Source: Verrucomicrobium sp.
GTDB taxonomy: Bacteria > Verrucomicrobiota > Verrucomicrobiia > Limisphaerales > UBA9464
DNA length: 35,478 nt
Direction of reading: 5' to 3'
Assembly: GCA_021298285.1 (NCBI GenBank)
Contig: JAJTFN010000033.1
Span: 1-35,478 of the forward strand
In this document: one piece after another, positions 8,855 through 17,707 of the stretch
Layout: each line of letters opens with the position of its first letter
Position numbering within the stretch: the first letter of the stretch is position 1
Notes under the pieces: generated by a model
Database searches by the model: none
Told to the model about the DNA's origin: nothing
Seen by the model: the letters and a program-made list of their open reading frames with translations, nothing else
Translations under genes and position numbers: made by a program

Positions 8855-10219
8855 TCAGTCCAGCCGGCGGATGCGCAGGTTGCGGAACGCCACCGCACCG
8901 TGGTCGCCCTGCAGGAGGATCGGCCCGGGCCGGTCGACCTGGTCGTCCAACTGGCCGCCGGTGCCCTTGGGGCTGAGCACCCCGTCATGCACCTTGACCC
9001 CGTTGAGCGTCACGGTGATCGACTGGCCGACGATGCGCGCCTCGACCGTCTGCCACTGTCCGGCCTTGCGCGAGGCGAAGAGCGACGGCGCCTTGAGGTT
9101 GTAGATCGCACCATTGCCGCCGTTGGACGCCTTGCCGGACTTCACGTCGTCGAGGATCTGGATCTCGTGGCGCCCCCGCAGGTAGAGCCCCGAGTTGGAC
9201 TTCGGGGCCACCTGGTACTCGTAGCGGATGACGAAGTCCTTGAAGGTCTCCTCGGTGAGCAGGTCGGTGCCGTGCTCGGTGAAATTGCCCTCGCGGTCCA
9301 CCTTGAGCACGTTGCAGAGCATGCCGTTCTGGACACTCCACGACTTCATGCCGTCGTCCCGGCGATACTTCCACCCCTTCATCGAGGTGCCGTCGAAGAG
9401 CGGCTTGAAGCCCGCCTTCTTCTCGGCCGCGCTCAGCACGGCGGAGGTGTCGGTCACCGCGCCGCTGCCCTTGGCCAGGCCCAGGCCCCAGCGGATGCCG
9501 CCCAGGATGTGCTTCTGGTAGGCCGCGCTGGTCCACACGTCCTCGCGATGCCCGAGCGAGGTGTAGAACATCCGGCCGCCTCCCTTGAGGTCCTTGGCCC
9601 AGGCCACGGGATAGTCGCCCGGAAGGTGGTTCTGCGGGTGCTTGTCGAGGGTGAGCAACCCGTGCACCCGGTTGCGGTGGAACTCTTTGAACTCGTAGAT
9701 CTCGTCGAACATCGTCCAGGTGTCGCCGAGGTGCTGGTTGGCCGGGTGCGACGGGTCCTGGTTGGCCATGTCCACGCTGACCTGCGCGCCGTGCGTGAGG
9801 AACAGCCCGCCGAGCATGCCGTAGAAGGCCGGAAAGCCGTGGAAGGTGTCGCTGCAGGAATGCATGCCGATGAGCGCGTGGCCGTTCTCGATCCAGCGGA
9901 TGAAGCCCTCGCGGTCGGGGATGGCCAGGTCGCCGGTGGTGTTGGCGAAGATCACCGCGTCGACCTTGGCGAGGTTGGCCATCGAGAGCTTCTCGCGCAC
10001 CTCGTTGTCGTCCTTGCCGTCGGCGCCGCCGCGCACGTAATCCACCACGGTGAAGTCGCCGCTGGTCTCGCCGAGCGTGGCGATGACGTTCTCGGCGGTG
10101 GCGATGGAGCTGTGGCGGAAGCCCTTGGTGGCGGTGACCACGAGGACCTTCTTCGGCGCGGCCGCCGACAGGGTCATGGCCGCCAGGAGGCAGCCGGAGA
10201 CGAGGCAAAGAGAGTTCAT
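8855..10219 (-). CDS. Secreted ThuA domain + DUF1080 (3-keto-disaccharide hydrolase-like) fusion
   Basis: This 454-residue protein has a signal peptide (1-20, LLAAMTLSAAA). Residues about 24-250 form a ThuA-like glutamine-amidotransferase fold ('KVLVVTATKGFRHSSI', 'HALIGMHSCSDTFHGFPAFY', 'MFYTSLGHREDVW'). Residues about 268-453 form a DUF1080 concanavalin-like domain ('LFDGTSMKGWKY', 'NSGLYLRGRHEIQILDD', 'GPILLQGDHGAVAFRNLRIR'). Both families act on sugars, ThuA in trehalose utilisation and DUF1080 in hydrolysis of 3-keto-glycosides. A single secreted chain therefore points to periplasmic carbohydrate breakdown, and the combination is common in Verrucomicrobia and Planctomycetes. It is transcribed divergently from the unknown gene at 10369, with 149 bases between them. 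A shared promoter region is likely, but I could not define promoter boxes there. Confidence 0.9.
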   Translation of the reverse strand: MNSLCLVSGCLLAAMTLSAAAPKKVLVVTATKGFRHSSIATAENVIATLGETSGDFTVVDYVRGGADGKDDNEVREKLSMANLAKVDAVIFANTTGDLAIPDREGFIRWIENGHALIGMHSCSDTFHGFPAFYGMLGGLFLTHGAQVSVDMANQDPSHPANQHLGDTWTMFDEIYEFKEFHRNRVHGLLTLDKHPQNHLPGDYPVAWAKDLKGGGRMFYTSLGHREDVWTSAAYQKHILGGIRWGLGLAKGSGAVTDTSAVLSAAEKKAGFKPLFDGTSMKGWKYRRDDGMKSWSVQNGMLCNVLKVDREGNFTEHGTDLLTEETFKDFVIRYEYQVAPKSNSGLYLRGRHEIQILDDVKSGKASNGGNGAIYNLKAPSLFASRKAGQWQTVEARIVGQSITVTLNGVKVHDGVLSPKGTGGQLDDQVDRPGPILLQGDHGAVAFRNLRIRRLD

Positions 10220-10304
10220 GGGATGGAGTGCGTGGAGCTGCGTCCATTTCGGGCCGGGACCCTCCGGAAGGCAAGCTTTGGGACACAGGATTGCGCGGGA
10301 ATCC

Positions 10305-10347
10305 GGGACACCGGTGGGACGGCGGGCAAACCCTTGCCACCGGTCCC
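10305..10347 (+). other. Bulged hairpin in leader of the gene at 10369
   Basis: GGGA (10305-10308) plus CCGGTGG (10311-10317) pair with CCACCGG (10337-10343) plus TCCC (10344-10347), leaving a two-base CA bulge. Inside the 19-base loop, GGG and CCC can form a small inner stem. It ends 21 bases before the ATG at 10369 and also lies upstream of the divergent ThuA gene. It could be an attenuator, a protein-binding palindrome or a chance GC-rich fold. Confidence 0.4.
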
Positions 10348-10368
10348 GGCCCGTGGACGATTCCCGGC

Positions 10369-11379
10369 ATGAATCCCGCGAACCCAGCCCACCAAATCGC
10401 CCGCCCGAGCCGGCGAAGCCCGTCGCCAGTAACGGTCCAGAGCCTGTCCACCGGGTGGTTCCGCCGCCTCGCCCTCGGCGTGCTCGGAGGACTGCTCACC
10501 CTGCTGGCGTCCGGCCCGGCCCGGGCCGAGTCCTTGACGCTGCGCTTCAAGGCCCCGCATTGGCTGTACATCGAGGGCGACCACCTGCCAGGCCGGTCCA
10601 TCGAGGTGAATTATCTCGAGGCCTACTGCCGGGCCGGATCGACCGACGCCGACTGGGTGAAGCACACGGTCATCCCGCACCGGGCGGAGTTGCTGAGCCT
10701 GAGCGCCGACAGGAAGGTGCTGAAGCTGCGCGACACGCTCGAGGACGGCGTGGTGGTCGAGCACACGGTGACGGCCGGGACCGACTCGGTGGACTTCCGG
10801 CTCGTGGCCCGCAACCCGGGACCGAAGCGCTCGGAGGCCCACTGGGCGCAGTCGTGCGTGCGCCTGGGCGACTTCACCGGGTTCCCGGCCAAGGGCACCA
10901 ACCTCGACGACTACCTGCCCCAATGCTTCCTCGTCCTGAGCAACCGCATCACGCGCTTCCCGGAGATCCAGCCCTGGGCCAAGACCGCCCGCTACGTGCC
11001 CGGTCAGACCTGGTGCCCCCGGCACGTGCCACGCACCGACGTGAACCCCAGGCCGCTGAGCCCGGTGGTGCCGGACGACGGGTTGATCGGGGCCTTCAGC
11101 GGGGACGGGCAATGGATCTTCGGCACGGCGTGGGAACCCTACCAGGAGCTCTTCCAGGGGGTGATCCGCTGCCTGCACTCCGACCTCCGCCTCGGCGGGC
11201 TCCAGCCCGGCGAGACCAAGCGCATCCGCGGGAAGATCTACCTCATGAAGGCCGACCCGCAGGCGCTGCGGGACCGCTACGCCCGGGATTTTCCCGAGCA
11301 CCGGCCCTCCCGCACGGTGCGCAAGACCACCACGCCCCCTCCCGAGGCCCCGCCGACGCGGCGGTACCGGGGCCGGTGA
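10369..11379 (+). CDS. Secreted conserved-looking protein of unknown function
   Basis: The protein has 336 residues and is not assigned to a known family. I chose the ATG at 10369 because it gives a long n-region followed by a clear signal sequence (WFRRLALGVLGGLLTLLASG, then ARA-ES cleavage near residue 54). The mature part looks all-beta: 'LTLRFKAPHWLYIEGDHLPG', 'SIEVNYLEAYCRAGSTDADW', 'HTVTAGTDSVDFRLVARNPG', and 'HWAQSCVRLGDFTGF'. It ends with 'KTTTPPPEAPP' and a basic tail. Alternating strands and 'FGTAWEPYQELFQGVIRCLHSDLRLGGLQPGE' (given in two parts: FGTAWEPYQELFQG and CLHSDLRLGGLQPGE) recall beta-sandwich carbohydrate-active proteins, but no catalytic residues are recognisable. It is the only plus-strand gene between two minus-strand blocks. 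Confidence 0.7.
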   Translation: MNPANPAHQIARPSRRSPSPVTVQSLSTGWFRRLALGVLGGLLTLLASGPARAESLTLRFKAPHWLYIEGDHLPGRSIEVNYLEAYCRAGSTDADWVKHTVIPHRAELLSLSADRKVLKLRDTLEDGVVVEHTVTAGTDSVDFRLVARNPGPKRSEAHWAQSCVRLGDFTGFPAKGTNLDDYLPQCFLVLSNRITRFPEIQPWAKTARYVPGQTWCPRHVPRTDVNPRPLSPVVPDDGLIGAFSGDGQWIFGTAWEPYQELFQGVIRCLHSDLRLGGLQPGETKRIRGKIYLMKADPQALRDRYARDFPEHRPSRTVRKTTTPPPEAPPTRRYRGR

Positions 11380-11388
11380 GCCGGCCCC
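11369..11388. terminator. GC hairpin at the convergent gene ends
   Basis: GGGGCCGG (11369-11376) and CCGGCCCC (11381-11388) form a perfect 8-bp stem with the loop TGAG, which contains the stop codon of the unknown gene at 10369. The convergent protease gene ends 27 bases further on. No T-run follows in either direction, so it is at best a weak bidirectional terminator or an mRNA 3'-end stabiliser. Confidence 0.35.
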
Positions 11389-11415
11389 CGTGCACCGGTC
11401 GGCCGCCCGGGAGGC

Positions 11416-14400
11416 TCACTTCGACTTGTCGGGATAGGCCGGGGGCTTCGGAATCGTCACCGGCTTGGCCTCCATGGCCTTCTTCAGCTCGGCGATGGCC
11501 CGATTCAACTGGTCGTCGGTGCCCGAGAGCTCGCGGGTGGGGTCGTTGTCCACCTCGATGTCCGGTTCCACGCCGGTGCCCTCCATGATCCATTCCCGGG
11601 CCTCGAGGTCGAAGCGGCTGAACTCCGGGCGGTTGAGGATGCCCCCGTCCAGCAGCGGCAGGCTGCCCCGGATGCCCACCACCCCGCCCCAGGACCTTTG
11701 GCCGATGATCGGGCCGAGCCGGTGCTTGCGGAAGCGGTAGGCGACGATGTCGCCGTCGCTGGCGCTGTGCTGGTCGATGAGCAGGACCTTCGGACCCAGC
11801 ACCTGGCCGCTCGGGTCGACATTCACCGAGCCGTTGCGGGCGATGGTCCACATGGCCGGCTCCCGGCGCAGGCGCTCGATGATCATCGGTGAGACGTTGC
11901 CGCCGCCGTTGCCCCGGCAGTCGACCACCAGCGCCTCCTTGTGGAGCTGGGGATAGTAGAACTTGGCGAACTCGTTGAGGCCCGGCACCCCCATGTCGGG
12001 CACGTGCACGTAGCCGATCCTGCCGCCGCTGGCCTTCTCGACCTTCTCGACGTTGCCCAGCACCCAATCCAGGTAGTACAGCGGCTGCTCGTCGGCCGTC
12101 GGGATCACCGTCTGGTCCCGGGCCCCCTCGTCCCTGGCCTCGCGGTTCACCCGCAGCACCACCGGCTTGCCGGCCGTGCCCACCAGCGCCGCGTACGGGT
12201 CGGTCATGCCCCGGGTGGACTTGCCCTGGATGGCCAGGAGGTAGTCGCCCGGCCGGATGTCCACGCCGATCTCCGTGAGCGGGCTGCGGTACTTCGGATC
12301 CCAGTTGTGCCCACGGAGGATGCGCTCGATGCGGAAGAAGCCGCTGGGGTCGGGCCGCAGGACCGCCCCGAGAAGGCCCTGCGGGATGCGCTCGGGCCTG
12401 GGCAGGTCGCCGCCGCCGACATAGGCGTGCCCGATGTTCAGCTCGCCGATCATCTCCCCGATGAGGTAGGTCAGGTCGGCCCGGTGCCGGACGTGCGCGA
12501 GCAGCGGCTCATACCGCCGGCGCATGGCCGGCCAGTCGACGCCATGCAGGTTGGGGTCGAAGAGGAAGTCGCGCATCTGCCGCCAGCACTCGGCATGGAT
12601 CTGGCGCCACTCGGCCTGGCGATCCAGCCGGACCTTCAGGTCGCCCAGGCCGAGCCTGCGGTCGGCCAGGTCGAGCTTGGCCGAGGGCAGGTCCACGATC
12701 GCGAAGTCGGCGCCGGCCTTCACCAGCATCTTCTGGTGGTCGGCCGAGACCCGGTAGCCGGCCACCTCGCCCAGCTCGGTCTCCTTCTCCTTCTCGAGGT
12801 CGAACACGTGCAGCTTGCCCTTCTTGAGGTAGAAGAGCTTGTCGCCCACCGACGTCAGCGCCCCGTAGGTGGCGGCCGCGGGCGGCAACACGGTGATGCG
12901 CCGGGAGAGGCCCTCCGCATCGACGGTCACCGTGACCTTCGACGGCTTGGAGGCCTTGGCCGTCCCCGCGTCCTTGCCCTGGCCCAGGCCCTTCTGCGGC
13001 TCCGAGGAGGCCTTGCCGTCGGATGGCCCGACCGTGGCCTTCTCATCGCGGGGCTTCACCTCGTCGGTCTTCGGTGCGAACGGCGACTTCGTGGCCGCGG
13101 CCAGCGTCACGAGGTGGATGCGCTCCATGTCGCCGTAGGTGTGGTTCCACTCCGTCTGGCCGTAGGTCGGGTTGAACGACCGCTCGGAGACAAAGAACAG
13201 GTACTTGCCGTCGCTGCTGAATTCGGGCGATCCCACGTCGAACCAGCCGTCGGTGACCTGCACCCGGTTCCCCTGCGCCAACCCGTAGAGTTGGATGTTC
13301 GGGAAGCGCCGGGGCTCGGGCTGGGTGAAGGCGATCCACTGGTGAAGGCGATCCACTGGCTGTCGGGAGACCACACGAAGTCGCGGATCTCTGAGGCCTC
13401 GGACTTGGCCACGAGGGTGATCCTCCCGGAGTCCACCTCGACGAACTGGAGCCTCTGGAGCCGGTCGGTCCAGGCGATGCGCTTGGAATCGGGCGACCAG
13501 GCCAACTCGTACTTGTAGGGGCCGCCCGCCGTGGTCAGCGCCCGGGCCTCACCCGAACCGTCCTGGGAACGGATCCAGATCTCGTCCTCGCCGCTCTGGT
13601 CGCTCACGTAGGCGATCGACGTCCCGTCGGGCGACCAGACCGCGTTGCGCTCGTGCACCCCGGGCGACTGGGTGAGGTTGCGGGTCGCCCCGTTCTTGGC
13701 CGGCACGGTGAACACGTCGCCCCGCGCCCCCAGCAGGGCCCGGGCGCCATCGGGGGCGATCTCGTAGGTGGTGGTCTCCTTGGCCACCTCCCGCAGGCCC
13801 CCGCGGCCGATGGCCAGGTCCTCGTGGATCTCCACCGGGATGCGGGAGACCTTCTCGGTCTGGAAGTCCAGGCGGTACAGATGGCCCCCGTTCTCGAAGA
13901 CGATGCCCGTGTCGCCGAGGGAGGGAAACTTGACGGCGAACTCCTGGAAGTCGGTCAGTCGACGGGGCTTCCGCTCCTTCAGGTCCATGACGTACAGGTT
14001 GGCCTGCCGCGACTCCTCGCGCTCCGAGACGAAGTAGATGCGATCACCATGCCACATCGGGAACATGTCCTGGGCGGGATCGGAGGTCAGCCGGGTGGTC
14101 CGGCCCGTCTCGAACTCGTGCAGCCAGAGTTCATCGGCCTGGCCGCCCCGGTAGCGTTTCCAGGTGCGGAACTCGCGGAAGACGCGGTTGTAGACCATCT
14201 GTCGTCCGTCGGCCGAGAAGCTGCACCAGCCGCCACGGGGCACCGGCAGGGTCTCCGGAACACCCCCGGAAAGGCGGGCCAGGGTCAACTCGCCCTTGAA
14301 GGGATTCCACTGGGTGCGGCGTGAGCGGTAGACGATCGTGTCGTTGTCCCTCCAGGCCATGACGATGTTGTTCGGTCCCATGCGGTCCGAGACGTCGTCG

Positions 14401-14738
14401 CGCTCGAGGGTCGCGGTGTGGGTGAGGCGCCGGGGTTCGCCACCGTCGGACGGCATCACGTAGACCTCGGTGTTGCCGTCGTACTGCCCGGTGAAGGCGA
14501 TGGTTTTGCCGTCGGGCGAGAAGCGGGCGAACATCTCGAATCCCTTCGGATCGGAGGTCAACCGTCGGGCCACCCCACCCTGCACGGGCACGGTGTACAG
14601 GTCGCCGGCATAGGTGAAGACCACCCTGCCCCCCTGCATCGACGGGAAACGCAGCAACCGCGCCTCCTCGGCCCGCAAACCGATCGCCGCCAGGACCCCC
14701 AGACACGCGGTGGCCAGCCTTGAGAAACTCCTTCGCAT
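11416..14738 (-). pseudogene. Tricorn-like S41 serine protease, frameshifted by a 17-bp tandem duplication
   Basis: Two overlapping frames encode one protein. The first (ATG at 14738) gives a signal peptide and a beta-propeller of TolB/tricorn type, with WSPDG-like motifs and 'YAGDLYTVPVQGG'. The second (ending at 11416) gives the rest of the propeller, then a tricorn C1 domain ('IGELNIGHAYVGGGD'), a PDZ domain ('DIRPGDYLLAIQGKS') and the S41 core. The core has 'DCRGNGGGN', the nucleophile in HSASDGD (Ser codon 11758-11760) and 'GTGVEPDIEV'. The break is a duplicated 17-mer at about 13324-13359. Deleting one copy gives 1101 residues, the usual tricorn length, reading 'DSQWIAFTQPEPRRFPN'. As written, translation yields only a 543-residue product ending in foreign frame. 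It may be a real pseudogene, a phase-variable gene or an assembly error. Confidence 0.85.
13324..13359. repeat. 17-bp tandem duplication inside the tricorn gene
   Basis: The unit GTGAAGGCGATCCACTG occurs twice head to tail (13325-13341 and 13342-13358), with one extra matching base on each side. Seventeen is not a multiple of three, so the reading frame shifts. In the protein the repeat encodes the 'QWIAFT' region twice. Confidence 0.95.
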
Positions 14739-14846
14739 GATCCGGACCCTACCCCGGGACCGCTCGCCGGGCCAGAGACGACTCGGACGTGGTCCGAGGC
14801 GATGAGGACCGGGAGACCGGATCCAGGCCGACACGGAACGGAGCGG

Positions 14847-14882
14847 ATCGTCGGCCCAATCGTCGGCCCAATCGTCGGCTCA
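14847..14882. repeat. 12-bp tandem repeat, three copies, at the mlaF 3' end
   Basis: The unit ATCGTCGGCCCA lies at 14847-14858 and 14859-14870, with a one-base variant (ATCGTCGGCTCA) at 14871-14882. The last copy contains the mlaF stop codon (TCA on this strand). The rest of the 141-base gap between mlaF and the tricorn gene shows nothing else I can support. Confidence 0.85.
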
Positions 14883-15638
14883 ATCGCGGGTGAAATCCGC
14901 CGACAGGAACCGCCGGACCAGGGGATCCTGCGAGGCCCGGATGGCGTCCGGGGTGCCCACCGCCACGATGCGCCCCTCGTTCAGGAAGGCGATCCGATGG
15001 GCGATGCCGAAGGCCAGGTCCCGATCGTGGGTCACCACCAGCGTGGTGGCCCGGGTCACCGCGTTGGCCCGGACGATCTCACGCCCCACCGTCACGGCCA
15101 CCAGCGGGTCGAGCTCGCTCGTGGGTTCGTCGTAGAGCACCACCTGCGGTTCCATCACGAGGGCCCGCGCGATGGCCACGCGCTTCTTCATGCCGCCGGA
15201 GAGTTCGGCCGGATACTTGAGGGCATCCGCAGGCCCCAGGTGCACCAGGGCGAGCTTCTCCCGGACGACCCGCTCGATCTCCTCCGCCGGCTTCAGGCGG
15301 TGCTCCGACAGGTAGAGACCCACGTTCTCGCCGACCGTCAGGGAGTTCAGCAGCCCGCCGCTCTGGAACACCATGGCCAGGCGGAACCGGTCGCGGATCC
15401 CCTCGTCCTCGAGGCGCGTGTCGTTGAGCAGGATCTCGCCAGCATCGGGCGTCTCGAGGCCGATGAGATGACGCAGCAGCACCGACTTGCCGGAGCCGCT
15501 GGGCCCCATGAGCACGAAGATCTCGCCGGGGCGGATGTCGAGGTCGACCCCGTCGAGGACCAGCTGCGGCCCGAACGACTTGCGGAGCTGCCGCACGCGG
15601 ATGGCGACGCCGGATTCTGCGGAGGAAACGGGGTTCAT
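14880..15638 (-). CDS. mlaF: Lipid-transport ABC ATPase, MlaF family
   Basis: This 252-residue cytoplasmic ATPase partners with the MlaE permease encoded 14 bases upstream. Motifs are Walker A GPSGSGKS (45-52), Q-loop 'VFQSGGLLNSLTVGENV' (90-106), signature LSGGMKKR (146-153) and Walker B VVLYDEP (166-172), then 'TSELDP'. The LSGGMKKRVAIARAL string and 'QSGGLLNSLTV' are typical of the MlaF/Ttg2A/Mce-linked group, which moves phospholipids between the two membranes. In most relatives the last motif reads T(S/T)GLDP; here Glu replaces Gly. The ATG at 15638 has a GAGGA element about 6-8 bases upstream. No MlaD/MCE-domain or MlaB/MlaC gene lies in the window. Confidence 0.88.
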   Translation of the reverse strand: MNPVSSAESGVAIRVRQLRKSFGPQLVLDGVDLDIRPGEIFVLMGPSGSGKSVLLRHLIGLETPDAGEILLNDTRLEDEGIRDRFRLAMVFQSGGLLNSLTVGENVGLYLSEHRLKPAEEIERVVREKLALVHLGPADALKYPAELSGGMKKRVAIARALVMEPQVVLYDEPTSELDPLVAVTVGREIVRANAVTRATTLVVTHDRDLAFGIAHRIAFLNEGRIVAVGTPDAIRASQDPLVRRFLSADFTRD

Positions 15639-15652
15639 GGCGCGTCCTCGGG

Positions 15653-16420
15653 TCAGAATCCCCCGGCCATCGAGGCCTTGGTGAACGGCAGCAGCATGCG
15701 GGTGATCACGTAGTCGAGCACCAGGATGAAGACGATGGAATTGACCACCGCCTTGGTGACGCTGCGGCCGATCCCCCGGGGCCCACCGAGGGTGTCGAGG
15801 CCCTGGTTGCAGCAGACCACGCCGACGGTGACCGCGAAGAGGAAGGTCTTGATGAGCCCGTGGAGGATGTCCCGCAGCTCGAGGGTGGACCTCAGGTTGT
15901 TGAAGAAGGCGGCCGAGGACACGGCCACCTCCGGGTTGAACGCGGCCACGAAGGCCCCTCCGGCGCACCCGACCAGCAGCGAGAACACCAGCAGGCAGGG
16001 CAACGCCACCGAAATCGCCACGACCCTTGGCAGCACGAGGTACTCGATGGGGTTGATGTTCAACGTCCGGAGCGCGTCGATCTCCTGGTAGACGCGCATG
16101 GACCCGAGCTCGGCCGCCATGGCCGAACCGATCCGGCCCGCGATCAGGATGGACATCATCACCGGCCCCAGCTCCTTGGCCAGCGAGGCGCCGACCAATC
16201 CCCCGAGCATCGACCCGAGCCCGCGCTGGGCCAGCAGCGGCCCGGCCTGGAGCGAGAGAACGCCCCCGATGAAGAGCGACAACACACAGGCCATGAAGAG
16301 GCTCGAGTTGCCGATCTCGAACAACTGCTCGAAGAGGTTGCGGCGATAGCGCAGGACCTTCGGCAGCGCCCGGAGGATCGCCCCGGACAGCATCACCATC
16401 TTGCCCAGTTCACGGAACAC
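15653..16420 (-). CDS. mlaE: MlaE-family phospholipid ABC permease
   Basis: This inner-membrane permease (PF02405) carries 'FIGGVLSLQAG', 'LAKELGPVMMSILIAGRIGS', 'AELGSMRVYQEIDAL', 'NPIEYLVLPRV' and 'ILHGLIKTFLFAVTVGVVCC', all characteristic of MlaE/YrbE. I start it at the GTG at 16420 (255 residues) because 'FRELGKMVMLSGAIL' aligns with the helix before the core in E. coli MlaE. An ATG at 16399 would give 248 residues. Neither start has a good Shine-Dalgarno. With MlaF it should drive retrograde or anterograde lipid traffic across the periplasm, using an MCE protein encoded elsewhere. It lies 64 bases after the Mrp gene and may be co-transcribed with it. Confidence 0.87.
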   Translation of the reverse strand: MFRELGKMVMLSGAILRALPKVLRYRRNLFEQLFEIGNSSLFMACVLSLFIGGVLSLQAGPLLAQRGLGSMLGGLVGASLAKELGPVMMSILIAGRIGSAMAAELGSMRVYQEIDALRTLNINPIEYLVLPRVVAISVALPCLLVFSLLVGCAGGAFVAAFNPEVAVSSAAFFNNLRSTLELRDILHGLIKTFLFAVTVGVVCCNQGLDTLGGPRGIGRSVTKAVVNSIVFILVLDYVITRMLLPFTKASMAGGF

Positions 16421-16484
16421 AGGAGTCGAGGATTGCGCCGGCCGCACGGCTCGGCAATGGCCAAGGTTCGCCGGGGACGCCCGC

Positions 16485-17546
16485 CTAGCCGTCGCTGGGA
16501 AGGCGTTGGCGCAATGCCGCCGCGACCCCTGCGAAGGCCCGGGCGGCCTCGCCATCCGGGTCGGCCACGACGACGGGGCGACCACAATCGCCGCCCTCAC
16601 GGATGGCCACCACCAACGGGATCTCCCCGAGGAACGGAACGCCCTTCCGCTCCGCCTCTTGTCGGCCGCCCCCATGCCCGAAGATGTCCACCCGCGACCC
16701 GTCGGGCAGGCGGAAGCCGCTCATGTTCTCGACGATGCCGAGGATCGGCACCTGGACCTTCTCGAAGAGCATGACGCCCTTTCGGACCACCCCCAGCGAC
16801 GCCTCCTGCGGGGTGGTGATCACGACGCCGCCGTCCAGCGGCACGGACTGGCACAGCGACAACTGGGCGTCACCGGTTCCGGGCGGCAGGTCCACGAGCA
16901 GGTAGTCGAGGTCGCCCCAGGCGACCTGGTGGATGAACTGGTGGATGGTCTTCTGGATCATCGGACCGCGCCAGATGACGGCCTGCTCCGGGTCGATGAG
17001 GAAGCCCATGCTCATGAGCTTCACGCCATGGCTGGTGGGCGGCACGAGGCGCTCGTCGTCGGTGAGACCGGGTCGGTCGTGCACTCCCATCATCAACGGG
17101 ATGCTCGGGCCGTAGATGTCACAGTCCAGCAACCCCACCCGGAACCCCTCCCGGGCCAGGGCGCAGGCGAGGTTGACCGAGCAGGTGGACTTCCCGACGC
17201 CGCCCTTGCCCGAGGCCACGGCGACCACCCGTCGCACGCCGGGCATCCGGTTCCGCTGCGGCACGCCGGTGTTGGCCGAGGCCGCCGCCACCGGGGTCGG
17301 CACCTGCACCTGGACATGCGCGTCGGTGATGCCCTCGAGGCGATCCCTCAGCGCGGCCTTGGCCGCGTCGGCGATCTGCCGGCCGATCTCGGGATTCGGC
17401 GCCGTGAGTTCGAGCAGCACGCCGACCGCCGATCCGTCGATCTGCACGCCCTTGACCAGGCCGAAGGACACGATGTCCCGGCTGTAGCCCGGGTACTTGA
17501 CGGAGCGGAGGACTTCGAGGACGGCGGATTCTTGGAGCGTGGCCAT
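16485..17546 (-). CDS. mrp: Mrp/ApbC/NBP35-family P-loop ATPase without the CxxC cluster motif
   Basis: This 353-residue protein has an N-terminal MIP18/PaaD-like domain (about 1-85, 'VLEVLRSVKYPGYSRDIVSF') and a C-terminal ParA-like NTPase with the deviant Walker A GKGGVGKST (113-121), 'LLDCDIYGPSIP' (139-150) and 'LLVDLPPGTGDA' (216-227). The family carries and delivers Fe-S clusters, bridging a [4Fe-4S] between two subunits through a CxxC after 'ENMS'. Here that segment reads 'ENMSGFRLPDGSRVDIFG' (273-290), with Leu and Gly where the cysteines belong, so the usual cluster site is absent. Some Mrp lineages, such as Bacteroidetes, also lack it. The ATG at 17546 is 161 bases downstream of the peroxidase stop, past a terminator-like hairpin. 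Confidence 0.9.
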   Translation of the reverse strand: MATLQESAVLEVLRSVKYPGYSRDIVSFGLVKGVQIDGSAVGVLLELTAPNPEIGRQIADAAKAALRDRLEGITDAHVQVQVPTPVAAASANTGVPQRNRMPGVRRVVAVASGKGGVGKSTCSVNLACALAREGFRVGLLDCDIYGPSIPLMMGVHDRPGLTDDERLVPPTSHGVKLMSMGFLIDPEQAVIWRGPMIQKTIHQFIHQVAWGDLDYLLVDLPPGTGDAQLSLCQSVPLDGGVVITTPQEASLGVVRKGVMLFEKVQVPILGIVENMSGFRLPDGSRVDIFGHGGGRQEAERKGVPFLGEIPLVVAIREGGDCGRPVVVADPDGEAARAFAGVAAALRQRLPSDG

Positions 17547-17650
17547 GGGTCGGGAGGGAGGGGCGTGACAGGGTTGGCGAGGGGAGAACGGGCGATCCGT
17601 TGGCAACCGGCGGGGGTGATCGGAAATGGGTGGCCAGGTCGGAAACGACA

Positions 17651-17680
17651 GGGTGGGGTCTCCTCTCGGAAACCCCACCC
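17651..17680 (-). terminator. Hairpin downstream of the cytochrome c peroxidase gene
   Basis: A perfect 9-bp stem, GGGTGGGGT with ACCCCACCC, has a 12-base loop and begins 27 bases past the peroxidase stop. On the transcribed strand it is followed by TGTCGTTTCC, a poor T-run, so termination may be partial. It separates the peroxidase from the downstream Mrp gene. Confidence 0.5.
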
Positions 17681-17707
17681 CTCGAAGGATTCAGGCAACG
17701 CGGACGG

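Noticed and set aside
7301-10372. 1023-codon plus-strand open frame
   Set aside because: It is antisense to the tandem ModA and ThuA-DUF1080 genes, and its translation is His/Gly/Arg-rich without motifs.
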